From: Cyprinodon diabolis
Lineage: Eukaryota > Chordata > Actinopteri > Cyprinodontiformes > Cyprinodontidae
Direction of reading: 5' to 3'
DNA length: 64,000 nucleotides
NCBI GenBank assembly: GCA_030533445.1
Contig: CM060080.1
Location: forward strand, 38,605,880-38,669,879
This document shows positions 48,602 through 61,500 of this stretch, piece by piece (position 1 is the stretch's first letter; each line of letters begins with the position of its first letter). A program made the translations under genes and the position numbers. A model generated the notes under the pieces. That model saw nothing but the letters and a program-made list of their open reading frames with translations. It did not search any database and was not told the origin of the DNA.

Positions 48602-49043
48602 TTAGAAACAAAAACCATCTTCTCCATGTTCTTTGCTTTGCTGCACCCACTCCTCATCTGTATCATCTAATGAAATGCCATCCAGAGCTGCTTTCTTGCG
48701 GTAGGCCTGGTACTCAGACTCTGCTCTGCAACATATACAAAAAAAAAACATGAAACATTTACATTTTAACATATATAATCATTAATAATAAAGAATAATG
48801 GATCAAAAGTGGGCTTTTTGTCATACTTTTTAAGGAATCTAACACATTCTTGGTGTTCATATATTTCGGCTATCCTTACTGGTTTGTCTCCACAGCAGTC
48901 CTTCTTCTCTATGGGTGCATGGAGAGAGTGCAGCATCTTCCGACCGGACTCCGCAGCATAGCGGGCAGGAGTCCATCCGTGCTCCGTCCTCAGACATTGC
49001 CTGGCTCAATGTTCTATGAGAATCCTGACCATCTCTGTATCTG
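48602..49043 (-). pseudogene. ANKRD66-like ankyrin-repeat gene fragment with in-frame TGA
   Basis: Two minus-strand exons join in phase: 49043-48827 (acceptor 'ctttcacag', donor 'gtatga') and 48725-48602 (acceptor 'atgttgcag', stop TAA). The joined protein reads DTEMVRILIEH, a TGA codon, ARQCLRTEHGWTPARYAAES, HSLHAPIEKKDCCGDKPVR, HQECVRFLKKAESEYQAYRK and an acidic end with DDTDEEW. The GWTP/AAESG and GDKP/AEI blocks are ankyrin repeats. The first repeat is about four residues shorter than the usual 33. Upstream exons were not found. ANKRD66 lies between TDRD6 and ADGRF5 on human 6p12.3 (from memory), which fits the neighbours here. The TGA suggests a decaying gene, unless the base is a sequence error. 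Confidence 0.5.
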
Positions 49044-51778
49044 CTGTGAAAGATGCAATACAAAGTGATCTGAAGAAATAAAATCAAAAAAGGTTTTTAA
49101 CCTGCCAAATTAAAAAAACACAAACTGGGAAGTTAGTGATGTAAATGTCATGACGCCTTAAACAGATAGACTGTAGATAACCCCGTAGGCCTAATTTATT
49201 TCATCGGAATGCACTATTGGACCAGTTATTGGCTATAATCTAAACAATCCAACCATCAATACTATTCTTAATTGAAAATCAAAGCCAGAATCTGGTTCCA
49301 AATATTTCTTTTGGCTGTAAAAAAAAAAATATTCATTTTTCGTAGTGTTGACATTTCTCCTGAAATCAGAATATTTAAGCTTTAAAACTGAAGGCTAAAG
49401 GATGAAAGAAATGTAAGGGACCAAAAACATGAACTTCCCCTTATTTTACAGTTTTCCATGATTTGTTAACAAATCAACAAGTTAACCCGCTCTTGTCGTT
49501 TTTCATTATCTTCTTAATAAATAAAGAGTATGTATATAATCTATTGCCTTTACATCTACAATCAATTCGATAAATCAGTGAGTTATTTGATGCACCCAAC
49601 CGTAATAATCAAGGGGTTATCCCTGCAACATGTTTAAAAATAAAAAGGTTTTCCCCTCCAGGCATACACTATATGTGTTATACCTGTTATGCAGTCATGC
49701 ATTTTAGATTTAGCGCTCCATGATTTTACTTCTGCAGATAGTTGTGTAATTGTGCAATCTTTTTCCTTCAAATTTTACTGGGTGTTACTTAGAAAAGACG
49801 CTTACTTTTTGAAGTTGCTATCATTCAGCTCTTTCCCCTTCACAACTCTAAACAGAAAACCCTAAAAGACCAAATTTTTGGCAGCAGTTAATATTGTCCC
49901 CTGATTTCTAAAGAAATCCCCTTATTAGTGCTCTGTTTGAGCCATGACATGCACTGCGTCAGGCTAGACACATTTCGTCCTTTTCAGTTATGACTTTACG
50001 ACATGTAGAAATTAGCTGTGGAAACATCTCCTTTAGCTAAGAATGAGATGCATGACAAAAGCTATGAATACAGATGAACATGTGATTCTTTTTATTGTTT
50101 TTATTTCTAATTTATTATTAGAATTATTGGATATTATGTTTAAAGTTTTGAGGGGGGAAAAATGAATCCATTTCCCTCTGGGATTATTAAAGTATTTCTG
50201 ATTCTAAGGAATATGAATATTTTTAAAAATGCACTGTAGCTTTATTTTCATGCTTGTTGGGGATGTATAAAAACACAGCCAAGTTTAAGAATATAATGTA
50301 TTGTAGATGTTAATGTTGATACCGTATTGCCATTGACTTGTACTGCTGCTAAACACCCCCCCAAGGAGCTAATCTTGCTCACAAACCCTTCGGCTTCTTC
50401 ATTTTTATGCATCCATCAGATGTTATGCTTCCTAATATATCCCAACAACCTTTAGCTTTTAGTAGTCACAGTTTTAAGCCTATGAGGTCTACCAAACAAA
50501 AATAATGAAGTTATTCTAATACATGATGTTGCCGGGCAACGGCTTCTGGGTCCAAAATGGCGGAGTTATTATTTGAGCCGAAGGGAACACTGCCGCCTGC
50601 TGGACAGGTCAAAGCATTACATATCCATCTACTGAAAGTTGCACTGCATTCCAGTACCGCATCCATAACAGAGAGAAGTCTCCTTGTGAGGTTAATAAAT
50701 ATTATTTCTTCAAGACTATTAGTTCTGAGTTGACCTACTGGGTTTATGTCCCTTAATGCCAGTAGTCTAGTTGTAAAAAAAAAAAAAAAAAAAGGATGGT
50801 GGAATTGATCTATTTTTGGAAGCATACATAGCCTAAATAATATAGTCTATTAACCTAAAACGCCGGTCATTGAGCTTGACCAAGGCACCTGGAATGGCTA
50901 TCACCACCCCTACATATTTAGCGTGGCATTATGTTATAAATGTTATAGAATACAAGCAGAAGTTCTCCATTAATTTAAAAAAGAAAAATTGGTTTGTCTG
51001 TCTTGCCCACATTCCCAGTTCAGAGAGGCCTCATGTTCCTTAGCACATTCCTTGTTAACGAGTTTCTGTCATGAATATGAGTTTTAATATTTTGTGCTTA
51101 AATTATAAAAAGAAATGAAAATGCTGTATCAGAAAACCAAATCATCCACAATCCATCATTTAAACAGTGAAACATAGTAATTATCTTTCATAATCATCCT
51201 ACACAGGGATGCAGATGAAAGTTAAACGTAGGATGCACAGAGCTTAATGTTTAAAAAAAAGATGAGACTTTAGAGCATGATGTCCCAACAGGAATGACTG
51301 TAAAGCTGTAGCTAAAATGAAATAGTTTACATCAAAACAATTCATGTTAGATCAAGATCCAAAGTCTTAACCTTTATGCAATTGTGAAAACCAGACAAGG
51401 CTTCAATGTCTGTTCACACATTCTCTACCCCCTTTGATTTTTAAGCTGTAGTTGAGCAAAATTAAAGAACCAGAATACTAAATCAGTAGGTCTAAATTGC
51501 AGTTTCGATTTTTATTCACAAAACCATTAGGAAACAATTTTTAGACATGATTTAGAAATCAGTATGCAATAAACAAGACCCAATGGTCTTTTTCCCCCTA
51601 TATCTTAAGATTTTATAACGGTAAAATTGTTGGAAAAGATCTGAAGAAACAAAAATAGGAAACCTTTTTTGGTTTTATTTTGTCAAAATATAGAAGCAAA
51701 AATATTTTTCTCCTTTTTTACAAGTTGGACCACAAAAAAAGCAATGATCGGTTTTCAGTTTAATATTTAATGAACAGC
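49044..51778. other. Intergenic stretch
   Basis: The region is AT-rich. Only small repeat traces are visible, such as 'ccctctgggattattaaagt' near 50175 (a SINE/LINE tail motif also present near 27850) and a block at 50525-50600 with 'aaaatggcggagttatt' and 'ctgctggacaggtc', probably a repeat. No supported gene. Confidence 0.45.
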
Positions 51779-51784
51779 TTTATT
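51779..51784 (-). terminator. Polyadenylation signal of the Tudor gene
   Basis: AATAAA on the minus strand, about 235 bases downstream of the Tudor stop codon, is the first such hexamer found in this 3' flank. Confidence 0.5.
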
Positions 51785-52018
51785 TAATTTTGTATAAGTT
51801 CCAACACACAAGAAGAAGCAATGAGGCATTTCCATTTTAATACAATCAGTAAGATTCATCAAGAGAAGATGGTCAAAAAAAGCTCCATCTTATTCCTGGA
51901 TATGCTTGAGTGTTTGCCTTTTACTCCTCTTATAATACAAACAAACTGGAGGCATTTTTGACTGAGCTGAACCACTATGAGATCAGATGATTGAAGGGTT
52001 TTTCCAACATACATTCCT

Positions 52019-55000
52019 CTATACTTTCCAGTGTTGCTGCATTAATGCATTTATGGAGACCCCTTCACATTCTACTTCCACTGAATACTGGGGAACTGGA
52101 ACCTCTGAATAGTTTTCCACACTGACCACTGTCAGGTTTAATGGTTTATCAACAAGAAGATTGTAGAAGACATCATAAGCCTGCTCATCCCAGGAACCCT
52201 TAGACTCGTCGAATCCCATCAAACGACACAGAAAGGCCTGAGGTGCCATCTCCTGGAGACTCTGAGGAAAAGGTCTTACATCTTGGACGTCTATGTCTGA
52301 CTCGTTTCCATAGTCGATAAAAAGGACATGAAATATTTTGTTTCTTTTCTCGACTACCAAGGCTCTGTACCACTGTTTGTCATCAGGAAACAGAGCAAGA
52401 CAATGGCTGCCCGGTCCTAGTCTATGAGGGAATGTCACATCGTCTTGTTCCTCTCCGACTTTTTGAGCTTCTTGTGACACTTTGCCTAAATCCTCAGTAT
52501 CTGCAAATTGACACCAGAAGAATTTTGGCTCTGAAATACAGGATGCGTAAACCATTTCCGTTTTAGCCCTGATAACTTCTGGTTGCTTGAACATAGACAC
52601 AGTCATATTCTCTTTCGAGGCATCAGGGTTATAAATGTTGTCACCGCTGTAAAGGTCTTTGGAAGTTTGGGTTTGTTCCACATCATCTCCAGAATGTTCT
52701 TCAGAAGATGGCTTCCAATATTTCTCTAGTACTTTATTTACCACAATCTTGTCACACTGTGTGGTTACTGCATGTTGAGGCACTGCGATCTCTGAATTAT
52801 TATCCGTGGCTGCAACTATCACTTTAAGTGGCTTGTCAACTATGATACTGTAGAACTCATCGTAAACCTTTTCATCCCAGGAGCCCCTGGACTCAAAACC
52901 CTCCAAACAGCACAGAAATGCCTGAGGAGCAATCTCTAGCAGGTTTTTAGGAAGGGATCTTATATACTTTTTCTCAACATCACACTCATTTCCATAATCA
53001 ACAAACAAGACATGGACTGTTTTGTCTCCTTTCCCTGTTACTAGAGCTCTGTACCACTGGTTGTCTTCTGAAAACAGAGCAAGGCAGGGACTACCAGGTT
53101 CAAAGTGCTCAGGTGAAATCATGTCTTGTGCCTTAGCAGCATCTTTAGCAAGTGGCAACACTTTGTCAAGGGTCTCCGTGTTGGCAGGTTGACACCAAAA
53201 GTACTGTGGTCCAGCAATGCAAGAAGCATACACATCCAGAATCATGTTTTTGCAAATATTTGGCCACTTGTACATGACGCCGACTACATCTTGCTTTAGG
53301 TAAGAGTCAGAGGAAAGCCGAGTAATTTCTATGTCGCTGTGGGAGCTCTGAATTAAAGTGTCAGTTTTGCTTTCACTGTTCTCAAGAATGATGTCCAAGG
53401 GCATCCCGTGCCTTACTTCCGGTGAAACGACATATGTGGCACACATGTCAGTGTTGGGGTTGTCCAACACTGATCCTCTTGCAAGTTCGGGTGGGGAAAA
53501 GTCCTTGTTCGGCACAGTGGCCTTCTTGGAGACAAACCGGTTGCCATCCTTAGAACTCGTAGCAGTTTTGTTAGGTAGTCTCATTTTTCTCACATTATCC
53601 CTGACCATCGCATTAACACTGAGGGATCCATCAAACATCTCAACCAACAGTTTCCCATCATTCCCTTTTTCCACTACTGAAATGGTAAAACTGTTCCCCA
53701 AAGCACATTCTGCAAACCACTTGTTGACTTCCTGTGGTGTATCTGGAGGAACATTATAAAGGCCAAGTGAAACAGCCTGAACAGGGACAGACCTGGCAAT
53801 GATTGCTTCAGGAGGGAAGGGGCGAATATCTGTTTTAGGAACAGCAAGGGTTTCCCCATAGTCAACAAAGTTCACCTTGAGTTTTGGGGAACTTTGTACT
53901 ATAAGACCTCTGTACCACTGATTGTCACTATACTTGGCTAAGCAAATACTGTTGAGTTTCATTTGACAATCTGAGCTTTGAAGCTTGTTAGGCGGGTTTG
54001 AAATACTCTTCCAGAGTTTGTCCAATACTTGTGAATTCCTGTTCAACTGGCAGTAGAAGTGATTGACTGATTCAGTAAAGGTCACCAGGACATCTTCTTC
54101 TTTGCCCACTTTAATGCCATGCATGGAGTAGTTGTACTCATCTACTGGGAGTTCAGTAGGAATTTTATTCCAAACTTTTGATAGACCAGAATAGTCTGCC
54201 AAGTGCTTAGATCCTGACTGAATATCAACCATGTTCTGTCTGAGGCCATTTTCAGATGTTTCAGGCTTGTCAACACGCTTCAATCCAGAGACAGAAGAAG
54301 AGCCCAAATCCATGCATTTCTCAAAGTCTCTACCTATTGCCTCAACCCATTTGACAGGAGTGGGACTGGTGGATTTTTGCAAGTTTGCAAGCCTTTCCTG
54401 AAAAGCATCCCGTTGAAAGACCAGTGGATCAATGGGTTCTCCTTCAGGCTTCAAAGATGGACCAAATCCTGTCGAGGTAAGGGAAAATGATTAATGCCTT
54501 CAGCAAAAGATGGGAGTATTAGAGAGTTCACCAGTTTAAAACAAAATCTAGATTTAATGAGCATGATTTCATACTCATTTGTCTTAGCAATTTTCTAAAT
54601 TCAGGCAGATTTTGTGTTTCAAAGAATGAATTCAAGGCAAGTCAGAGGAGGTCAATCTGATTGTGTAGAAAATATATAAAAGTAATAAAAAACATTCGAT
54701 TGATCTTCTCTCACTGATTATTTACACAATTTACATTTAAACTTCAATGTTGCCACACTGCAAAAAAGATCTACAAACGCAAAAGTTTCTTCGATCAAGT
54801 GTATTAACTGTTCATTTTAATGGGTAAATAAGATCATTTATGCACTTAAAAATAAGGCAATGCAATTGATTTTTTTTTCTTATTTCAAATGTAAATTGTC
54901 TTGTTCAATTGGCAAAGGGTCTCACCTCCTCAATTCAAGAAAAAAAAATGCAATAATTTTAAGAAAACATTACCCATTTAGATTTCAAGGTTTTGCAGTG

Positions 55001-56209
55001 CACCTCCATTTTTATTTCGGAAATGATCTATTTTGTGTCAATTACATTTAATGTCCAACTTTAAGCTAGATAGAGCCATTAGGAATGCCTGAAGCTACTT
55101 ATAGCCTCATTGGCCTGTGAATACAAGTGGCACTTGAAAAAAGTGTGAGCATGGAAAATAACATTTTCTCTTTTATTACTTCATCAATGTTTATCTTATT
55201 TCATACAGTGATCTGAAAGTTAGTTTTTTCAATTAACTCACCTGTTTCCAAGCCTTCATGTTTGTCAGTTTTTTAATTTTCTATTTACGGCCAGAGAACA
55301 CAACATTTTAAGTTAGAATATTATATCAGAGTGTTGAACAATTGAACACATAAATAAGGACCTAATAGTACTACACCTGCTTAAACGTTATTTGGGATGC
55401 ACTGTTATGAAAACTGGGTAGATGTTAATCAAATATCAAATTTATTCACAGTCAACATTTATTGATATCACATTTCACCATGTGTTGTACGACATGGAAA
55501 AAAAAAAACAGTGCTGACATTGCTTTTGTGCATCATTAAAAAAAAAAAATCTTCTACACTTAATTTGAAATGTTAAATTTTGAGATAGTTTTAATAGGTT
55601 AAACTCTTATACACTCAACACAGTAAATATCGTTTTAAAAAATTTCAAAATTAGTTTAAAAAGAATAACTTATAATCAGTGTGAGAAAGAGATGGGAGAG
55701 AGAGCTAAAAGATATATAAAGGCTGAAATTTTTGGCCCATATGGGAAGAAAGGTATTCTGCATTTTAGAGGACTTCTTAATGTCTCAGTTGAACAAGCAA
55801 TCTCACACAGCTGCATTTTCCTGCTTTGCAACTTTCAGCAAAACGCCCACTTTTTTAATAAGCAATTTCCCTTTCGTTTCTACAGGTGTAACAGTGAAGC
55901 AAACATAATTTCAAGCCATTGAAATAATTTTTTGCGGCCTCAATTTTTATTTTATTTTTTTACATTTAAAGAGGTATTTTGGATTCCATGGGATTTTTAT
56001 TTTTTATTTCCCCAGACCTACTTTCCATTTTATTGATTTTTTTTTGCTGTTTGCATGTGGAGTCTTCTGTTGGTTTGCTTCTAATAATAACATTCTTTTA
56101 CTTTGAGGTTTTCAATAAAGATATCTGATATTTGCGTCCTCTGAGTACTTTTAACTTCAGGGTTAATTTATTTTGCCTTACCATTCGTGCTGCAAGCTGC
56201 GCGTTGCAT
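52019..56209 (-). CDS. Triple-Tudor protein, TDRD6/TDRD15-like (germline granule type)
   Basis: Two coding exons: 56209-56182 (MQRAACSTN plus one base, donor 'gtaagg') and 54468-52019 (acceptor 'cctcgacag', stop TAG at 52021-52019). They join in phase to give 825 residues. Three extended Tudor domains have cores near residues 185-225 (NQWYRG, FVDYGE), 470-510 (NQWYRA, FVDYGN) and 700-740 (KQWYRA, FIDYGN). The second and third are followed by SN-like halves with PQAFLC. The first has Glu-Thr where Asn-Glu is usual. Aromatic cage residues (Trp, Tyr, Phe, Tyr) are kept, as needed to bind methyl-arginine tails of Piwi proteins. TDRD6 and TDRD15 are germ-cell proteins, usually far longer (more than 1,800 residues), so this is a short member or a partial duplicate. 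The neighbouring ANKRD66-like and ADGRF genes fit the human TDRD6 locus. Confidence 0.9.
54469..56181 (-). other. Intron of the Tudor gene
   Basis: A single intron of 1.7 kb separates the tiny first coding exon from the large second one. It is AT-rich, and I see no element ends, RNA gene or further exon in it. Confidence 0.7.
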
Positions 56210-56560
56210 CTTGCTCCTCTGGCATTACTGGGCTGGTGGTGCGTTCAGGAACTCTGGGTTTTTAAAGGCTTCGATAGTTAACGCCTCACTCGGCACGAGC
56301 AGCGCGTCATCAGTCTGAAATGAAAGTCGCTTTAAATATATTTGGATAAATCCTTGTATTTAGCACTGAATGGGTAAAGCTTCACCGGTTACATGTTTAG
56401 TCGATAAAAAGAAAAACAAAAAGAGACAACTCTGGTTTCAGACTCTTGCGCGTTTTCGCAGGTGGGCCGTCAGCCAATCAGAGGACGCGCTCTGAGTTCC
56501 GTGTTGCTGTGGTTTCCTTCCAACAGTCCAAGCAGGAAGTGCCAGAAGTGTTATTGTGGA
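56210..56560. promoter_or_regulatory. Probable bidirectional promoter between the Tudor gene and smc6
   Basis: The start codon of the minus-strand Tudor gene (56209) and the first smc6 exon (ending 56593) are 384 bases apart and point away from each other. The interval is richer in CpG ('gcgcgttgc', 'gcacgagcagcgcgtc', 'gcgcgttttcgc', 'ggacgcgctc') than its surroundings and has a CCAAT box at 56474-56478. No TATA box is convincing. Start sites are inferred only. Confidence 0.6.
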
Positions 56561-58515
56561 CGGCTGCTGTTCTCTCAGGTTCTCCAAATCATGGTAAGAA
56601 TGTTGCTGCAGTTAATTTCCAAACCGAGCAAAGCTTTGAGCTAAAGACGTTTCTTACTTTTAATCTTCTTCTTCTTTGGTTTATGTCCGTCACTAGGATT
56701 GTTTCTACGCTTAGAAAAACTTGGTGGTGAAATAAAAAGGCGCTTTATGAGTTTAAAGGTTTAAAGGTGCATGTGTGTTTGATCAATCACTGTAGAGAAA
56801 CCTTATGAAATATTTCTCTCTGTCTACCTATAACCTGTTGTATTTAGCTCCACAGATTAGCATTTTATTACACTGGAACTAATTATAGTCAAGTTTACAT
56901 TTGCTCTCTCTGATATCAACATGCGATGGTGCTAAAGTAAAGGTGTGAACTTCACGACTTAAAGAAATAGTTAGACACCACGATATAATGCAATTACTGC
57001 TTTTATTTCGGGGATAAAATGTTATAAACCTACTGTGGTTTTTAGAAATTTTAGAGAATCCTATTTTGTCACTATGAACTTTATGTTTTGGTGTATTTTT
57101 TTTGTCGTGATCAAAACTTACAATATTTTTTTTAATTAAAGGTTAAAATATAAACGCTTTTTAAGTGAAAGTGATGTATATTAGTGTTAAATCCTGTTTT
57201 CTGAGATAATATGAAATCCATATCCATAATCAATATATAAATTCAACACTTTCCTTCAGATGTGATCTGATTAATAAGCAGATGGTATGTAATGTTTTCC
57301 ACATATGAACCCAGCCGTCCTTTGAAGGCCTGTAAGGTTCAGGAACATGTGTGAACACACAGTGTCATAAGGACCAAAGAACCACAGCGGTAAGGTCAGA
57401 GTTCAAGTTGGAGTAGCTAAAAGCATCATCTTGTTACCAAACAGTATACAAAACTTGGAACATTTCACATATTTTCCAAAAATAAAATGATTTAGGCAGA
57501 AAAAGTAACATAAGTAAAGTAACAGGTCATATTAATCCCCATAGTAAGTGTGGAGATAACATGTTGATTCACAGTCAAAGGTTTGTAATGAAAGTTGGTG
57601 GCGACACCCGGGTAACGCCACAGTTACTCCACCCGGACGCTTTCATTAAGCTTTTTATTTTCCAAAAATTAGCTCAAACATATATTTATTGAATGCCTAC
57701 TTTGTTGACAACTCAAGAGTACAATAACACACTAATATTTATATTTCTAGATAGTTAGATAACTTTTAGTGCATTAAGTATTAGGGATGCACAATATAAT
57801 CGGCCCCCTATCGGTATCGGCCTTAAAACTGAATATCGGACATCGGCCACCCCACCGATATTTAACCCGATATTTGATCAGCTTCTGAGTTTCTAAAGTC
57901 TAAAAAAAAAAAAAAATACTATTTCTTCTTCTTCCTCAAAAACTTCTTTTTTACAGACTTAAAAACTTCTAAAGACGAGGGGAAAAAATATTGATACATT
58001 AAAATATCCCAATATCTTCATATGCTGATATATTGCCATTTAAAAACACCCTATCAATCTCTTTTACTAATGAAATATTGCTATATGTCATCGTTATGCT
58101 ACGAAATCCCCCGAAAATTCACCAAATGTTGCCATATTTTTATATGTTGATATATTGACGCGGTATCGATCTATTTTACTAACAAAATCTCACAAGAATT
58201 TGCAAAATATCACGAGAGTTTGTAACAGAACGATGAAATTTCACAAGATTTTGAAAGTAAAATAGATCGATACCGCGTTTTTAAAAATCTGTTTGATATC
58301 AGCATATGAAAATATATTTGAGTATATTATTTTTCAAAGTGTCAGAAATGGATAACAAAACTGCTATTTTCAATGACTACTTATTTTTGTCCAGCTTTAA
58401 CATCAGTATCGATATCGGCTACATGAGTTTTAAAATATCGGCATATCGGAGATCGGCCAAAATCCCATTATCGTGCATCCCTATTAAACATATATATATC
58501 TATATATATATACAG

Positions 58516-58550
<35 letters not shown>

Positions 58551-61500
58551 GAATAACAGTTTAATCCGATGCCAAAATCGATATATCATGCATCCCTAGA
58601 AGTACAATTTCAATTCCATCCATCCATCCAGAAAAATATGGACATGTTGTATTTTAAATATACTATAGCATAGTTTTTTCCCCCTGTAAACCTTCTGTAA
58701 ACTTGGAAATATATTTTATTGCACGTTGCATTTCCCAGTAAATCTGTTTCACCTTTAAATCTGCTGCTCTCACTATTTCTCTCTGTGCTCTTTTTAAAAA
58801 CATTTATAAACCTCTAATATAATGATGCCAGAAACAAAATGTCAAGTTATGTAGAAGTTCCGCAGTCTGATTCTGTCTGCACAATAAGAACACGTGTTTT
58901 CATTTAAAACTGTAACTAGGAGTCATGGTCCTCTGAGAGGCCCAGCTTTTACAGAACACAACATTTAAACTGTGTTTTCTCAAACTTCTTGCAATATAAT
59001 TCTAACTTGTATAAACTTATAGTCTGTTGCTGTGTTTGCTGAGAAGCTCTGTCAGTCTGACGAACAGATTTTTCTCTAATTTTTTTAACCAGTCCGTCTC
59101 CTTTCTTTTACTTAAACGAAATATATCGAAGCAGCTGCCGGTTAAATTGACTGAGTGCTGCCGTGTGTCTCTCCTCCAACCACGTAGATACTATGAATGT
59201 CAGTGAAATGCGACCACAAATCAGATGTCTCAAAGCGACAGATCCGATTATGTTACACCGAGAGGCAAGAAAAACGCTCTGAACACAGATAGCTGCAGCC
59301 AACCTCTGTTACCTTTGGCTAAGGTAAATGAGGGGGAAAAATTGGTTATTATCGGTGGGGTCTGTCTCCAGGCCAAAGTTGGTGGGTGGGGATATGTCCA
59401 CACCGGTCCTTCAGAAAGTTACACCTTTGTTCACAGCTACTCATTATACAAACAAAAAAAAACAAAAAAAACAAATATTTTATTTTCACAACAAAAACAT
59501 AAAAACAGAATAATGTTTCAATAAAAAAGAAAATGTGATGGACAACTGCTGAAAAACCCTCATGGGGCTTAATGAGTGGCAGTCTCCATTAAAAACTAAT
59601 ATATTTCACCATTTCAGACATCTATATGATATTGTGTAAAAAAAAAAAATTTCTTGGTATAAAACAATTTAAAATATCATTTAGACCACAAATCCATATG
59701 GAAAATTCAGACAACTTAGTAGCAGCAATTTTACTCTCCGTTTAAATTGTACTTGGCTTGTCATGTGGATGGAAGAGCGGTCAATGTTTGGTGAAAACTA
59801 ACAATCACCATTATTCTATCTTTGCAGTGGAAACGACATCATCAACCTCTTTCGACATTATCCTGCATCGCTCAAAGTTCCACTTATTCAGTTAAACACA
59901 CAAATAACAACATAACATAAGCTTGGTTTACGTAGATACAGAAGGTAGCATTATTATTCTATACCTTTATAATGTAATCCACAGCGTGTGAAAATCAATG
60001 GAGGTGCTTCCTCCCATCTTGAAACTGATATGCTCTTCTTTCAGTGACCCTTTCAGAATGAGTAAGCGTAAAGCCAGCGTGATCGTTGATGCAGCTACTC
60101 TGAAGAGCCGGCGACTGACAGCTGCAGGAGCTGAAAATAATGCAACAGACACAAACCATCAGGGATTACCATCAAACATCTTTACTCCCTCCCTCTCGGT
60201 ATCTATTTTGTTTGCTATTTTTCTCTGTAAACCTCTCATTATGTTTTTTTTTTAAACGTTCCATCATCTCATTAGATGATGACTGATATTTTCCTCTGTG
60301 TTTAGGGGGACATTGGGCTCATTGAAAGCATCTCCTTAAAGAACTTCATGTGCCACCACTCTCTCGGACCGGTTCAGTTTGGGCCCCACGTGAATTTTAT
60401 TGTGGGGAACAATGGGAGTAAGTACATCTAAAACACCCTGGTGTGTTCTACATATTCACACATACTATAGTTTGAGGAGAGTCCATGTTGGAAGTGAAAC
60501 AAAACAACAGACATTACACTTAATTAAAGCTTAGTTGTATATTTTAGCTTTAGAATATTTCGTTACCCTGAACAATCTTATAAGTGAGATAGTTTAAAAT
60601 AAAGTATTATTATGTGTCTATAAGGTGAAAGTTAATTTTAGCTGTAGTAAACATTGGGGATATACAGTAAGTGTGTAGCCTCACTTATGGATCATTTGCA
60701 AAAATTAGCTTCCTGTACTCTGGTGTTTCCTGTAGTTCTGTGCATAACGGTGACTGACAGGCTTTACATGCACTGATTTGATGCCCTTTGTCTGCTTGTG
60801 GCGTTTTATTCCCAGGTGGAAAAAGTGCCATTCTGACCGGCTTGATTGTGGGCCTCGGTGGAAAGGCCACTATGACAAACAGAGGGCTGTCACTGAAGGA
60901 CTTTGTAAAAAGTGGAGAGAAGTAAGCTGGTGGTGAATCCCATTAGTATGGAAGTTAAACTGCAGTTGGGATTTAAAATAAAAATGTCACTGAAATATAA
61001 ATGTTGTATGTTTGTACGTACTCTGTGTTAAAATAAATTCAGAAAACATTTTCAACCTAAAAAAAAAATCATTGTCACTATATCTATATAGTTGAAATTT
61101 TATTTGTTATTTTCACTTCAAGTTAAAAATTCACATTACTATTTCACAGTTAATACATTTTCAATACCTGTTGTTTTCTTTTGTTTGACTTTTCAGTGTT
61201 AAAAAAGCAGCATTTAAAAAACTTCAGCCTCTTAAAATTCAAACTCAATATTTTCAGCCTCCTGAGATTCAACTGGCTCAATTTCACTGTGTTAAATTCT
61301 GCGTCTAAATTCAATGTAAAAAGGGAAGGGTTACTTCAGGTCACAGACATTAGCAATGGATTATGGCGTCCAACACCCAGCTAATCCCGTTACGGTTTCT
61401 TAGTCATGTGACGGTTCATTTCTGCCGCTTATACTGAAGGAAAACCCTTATGCTACGTTCACACCGGACGCAGCAAAAGCAGAAAAAATCGCGTCTGCTG

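Larger units (their letters stand above)
56591..60047 (+). promoter_or_regulatory. smc6: Start-stop upstream ORF created at the smc6 exon 1/2 junction
   Basis: Exon 1 ends in ATG (56591-56593) directly before donor 'gtaagaa', and the proximal acceptor of exon 2 (after 60044) starts with TGA. The spliced leader then contains ATGTGA, a start codon followed at once by a stop, 11 bases upstream of the main ATG. An alternative acceptor 12 bases downstream ('ccctttcag', exon from 60057) would give a three-codon upstream frame instead. Confidence 0.4.

Noticed and set aside
50511..50825. 104-codon minus-strand frame between the ankyrin and Tudor genes
   Set aside because: It contains a poly-Phe run from a homopolymer and repeat-like sequence; no splice partners or domain are visible.
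53358..53759. 133-codon plus-strand frame
   Set aside because: It is antisense to the Tudor exon and has no family resemblance.
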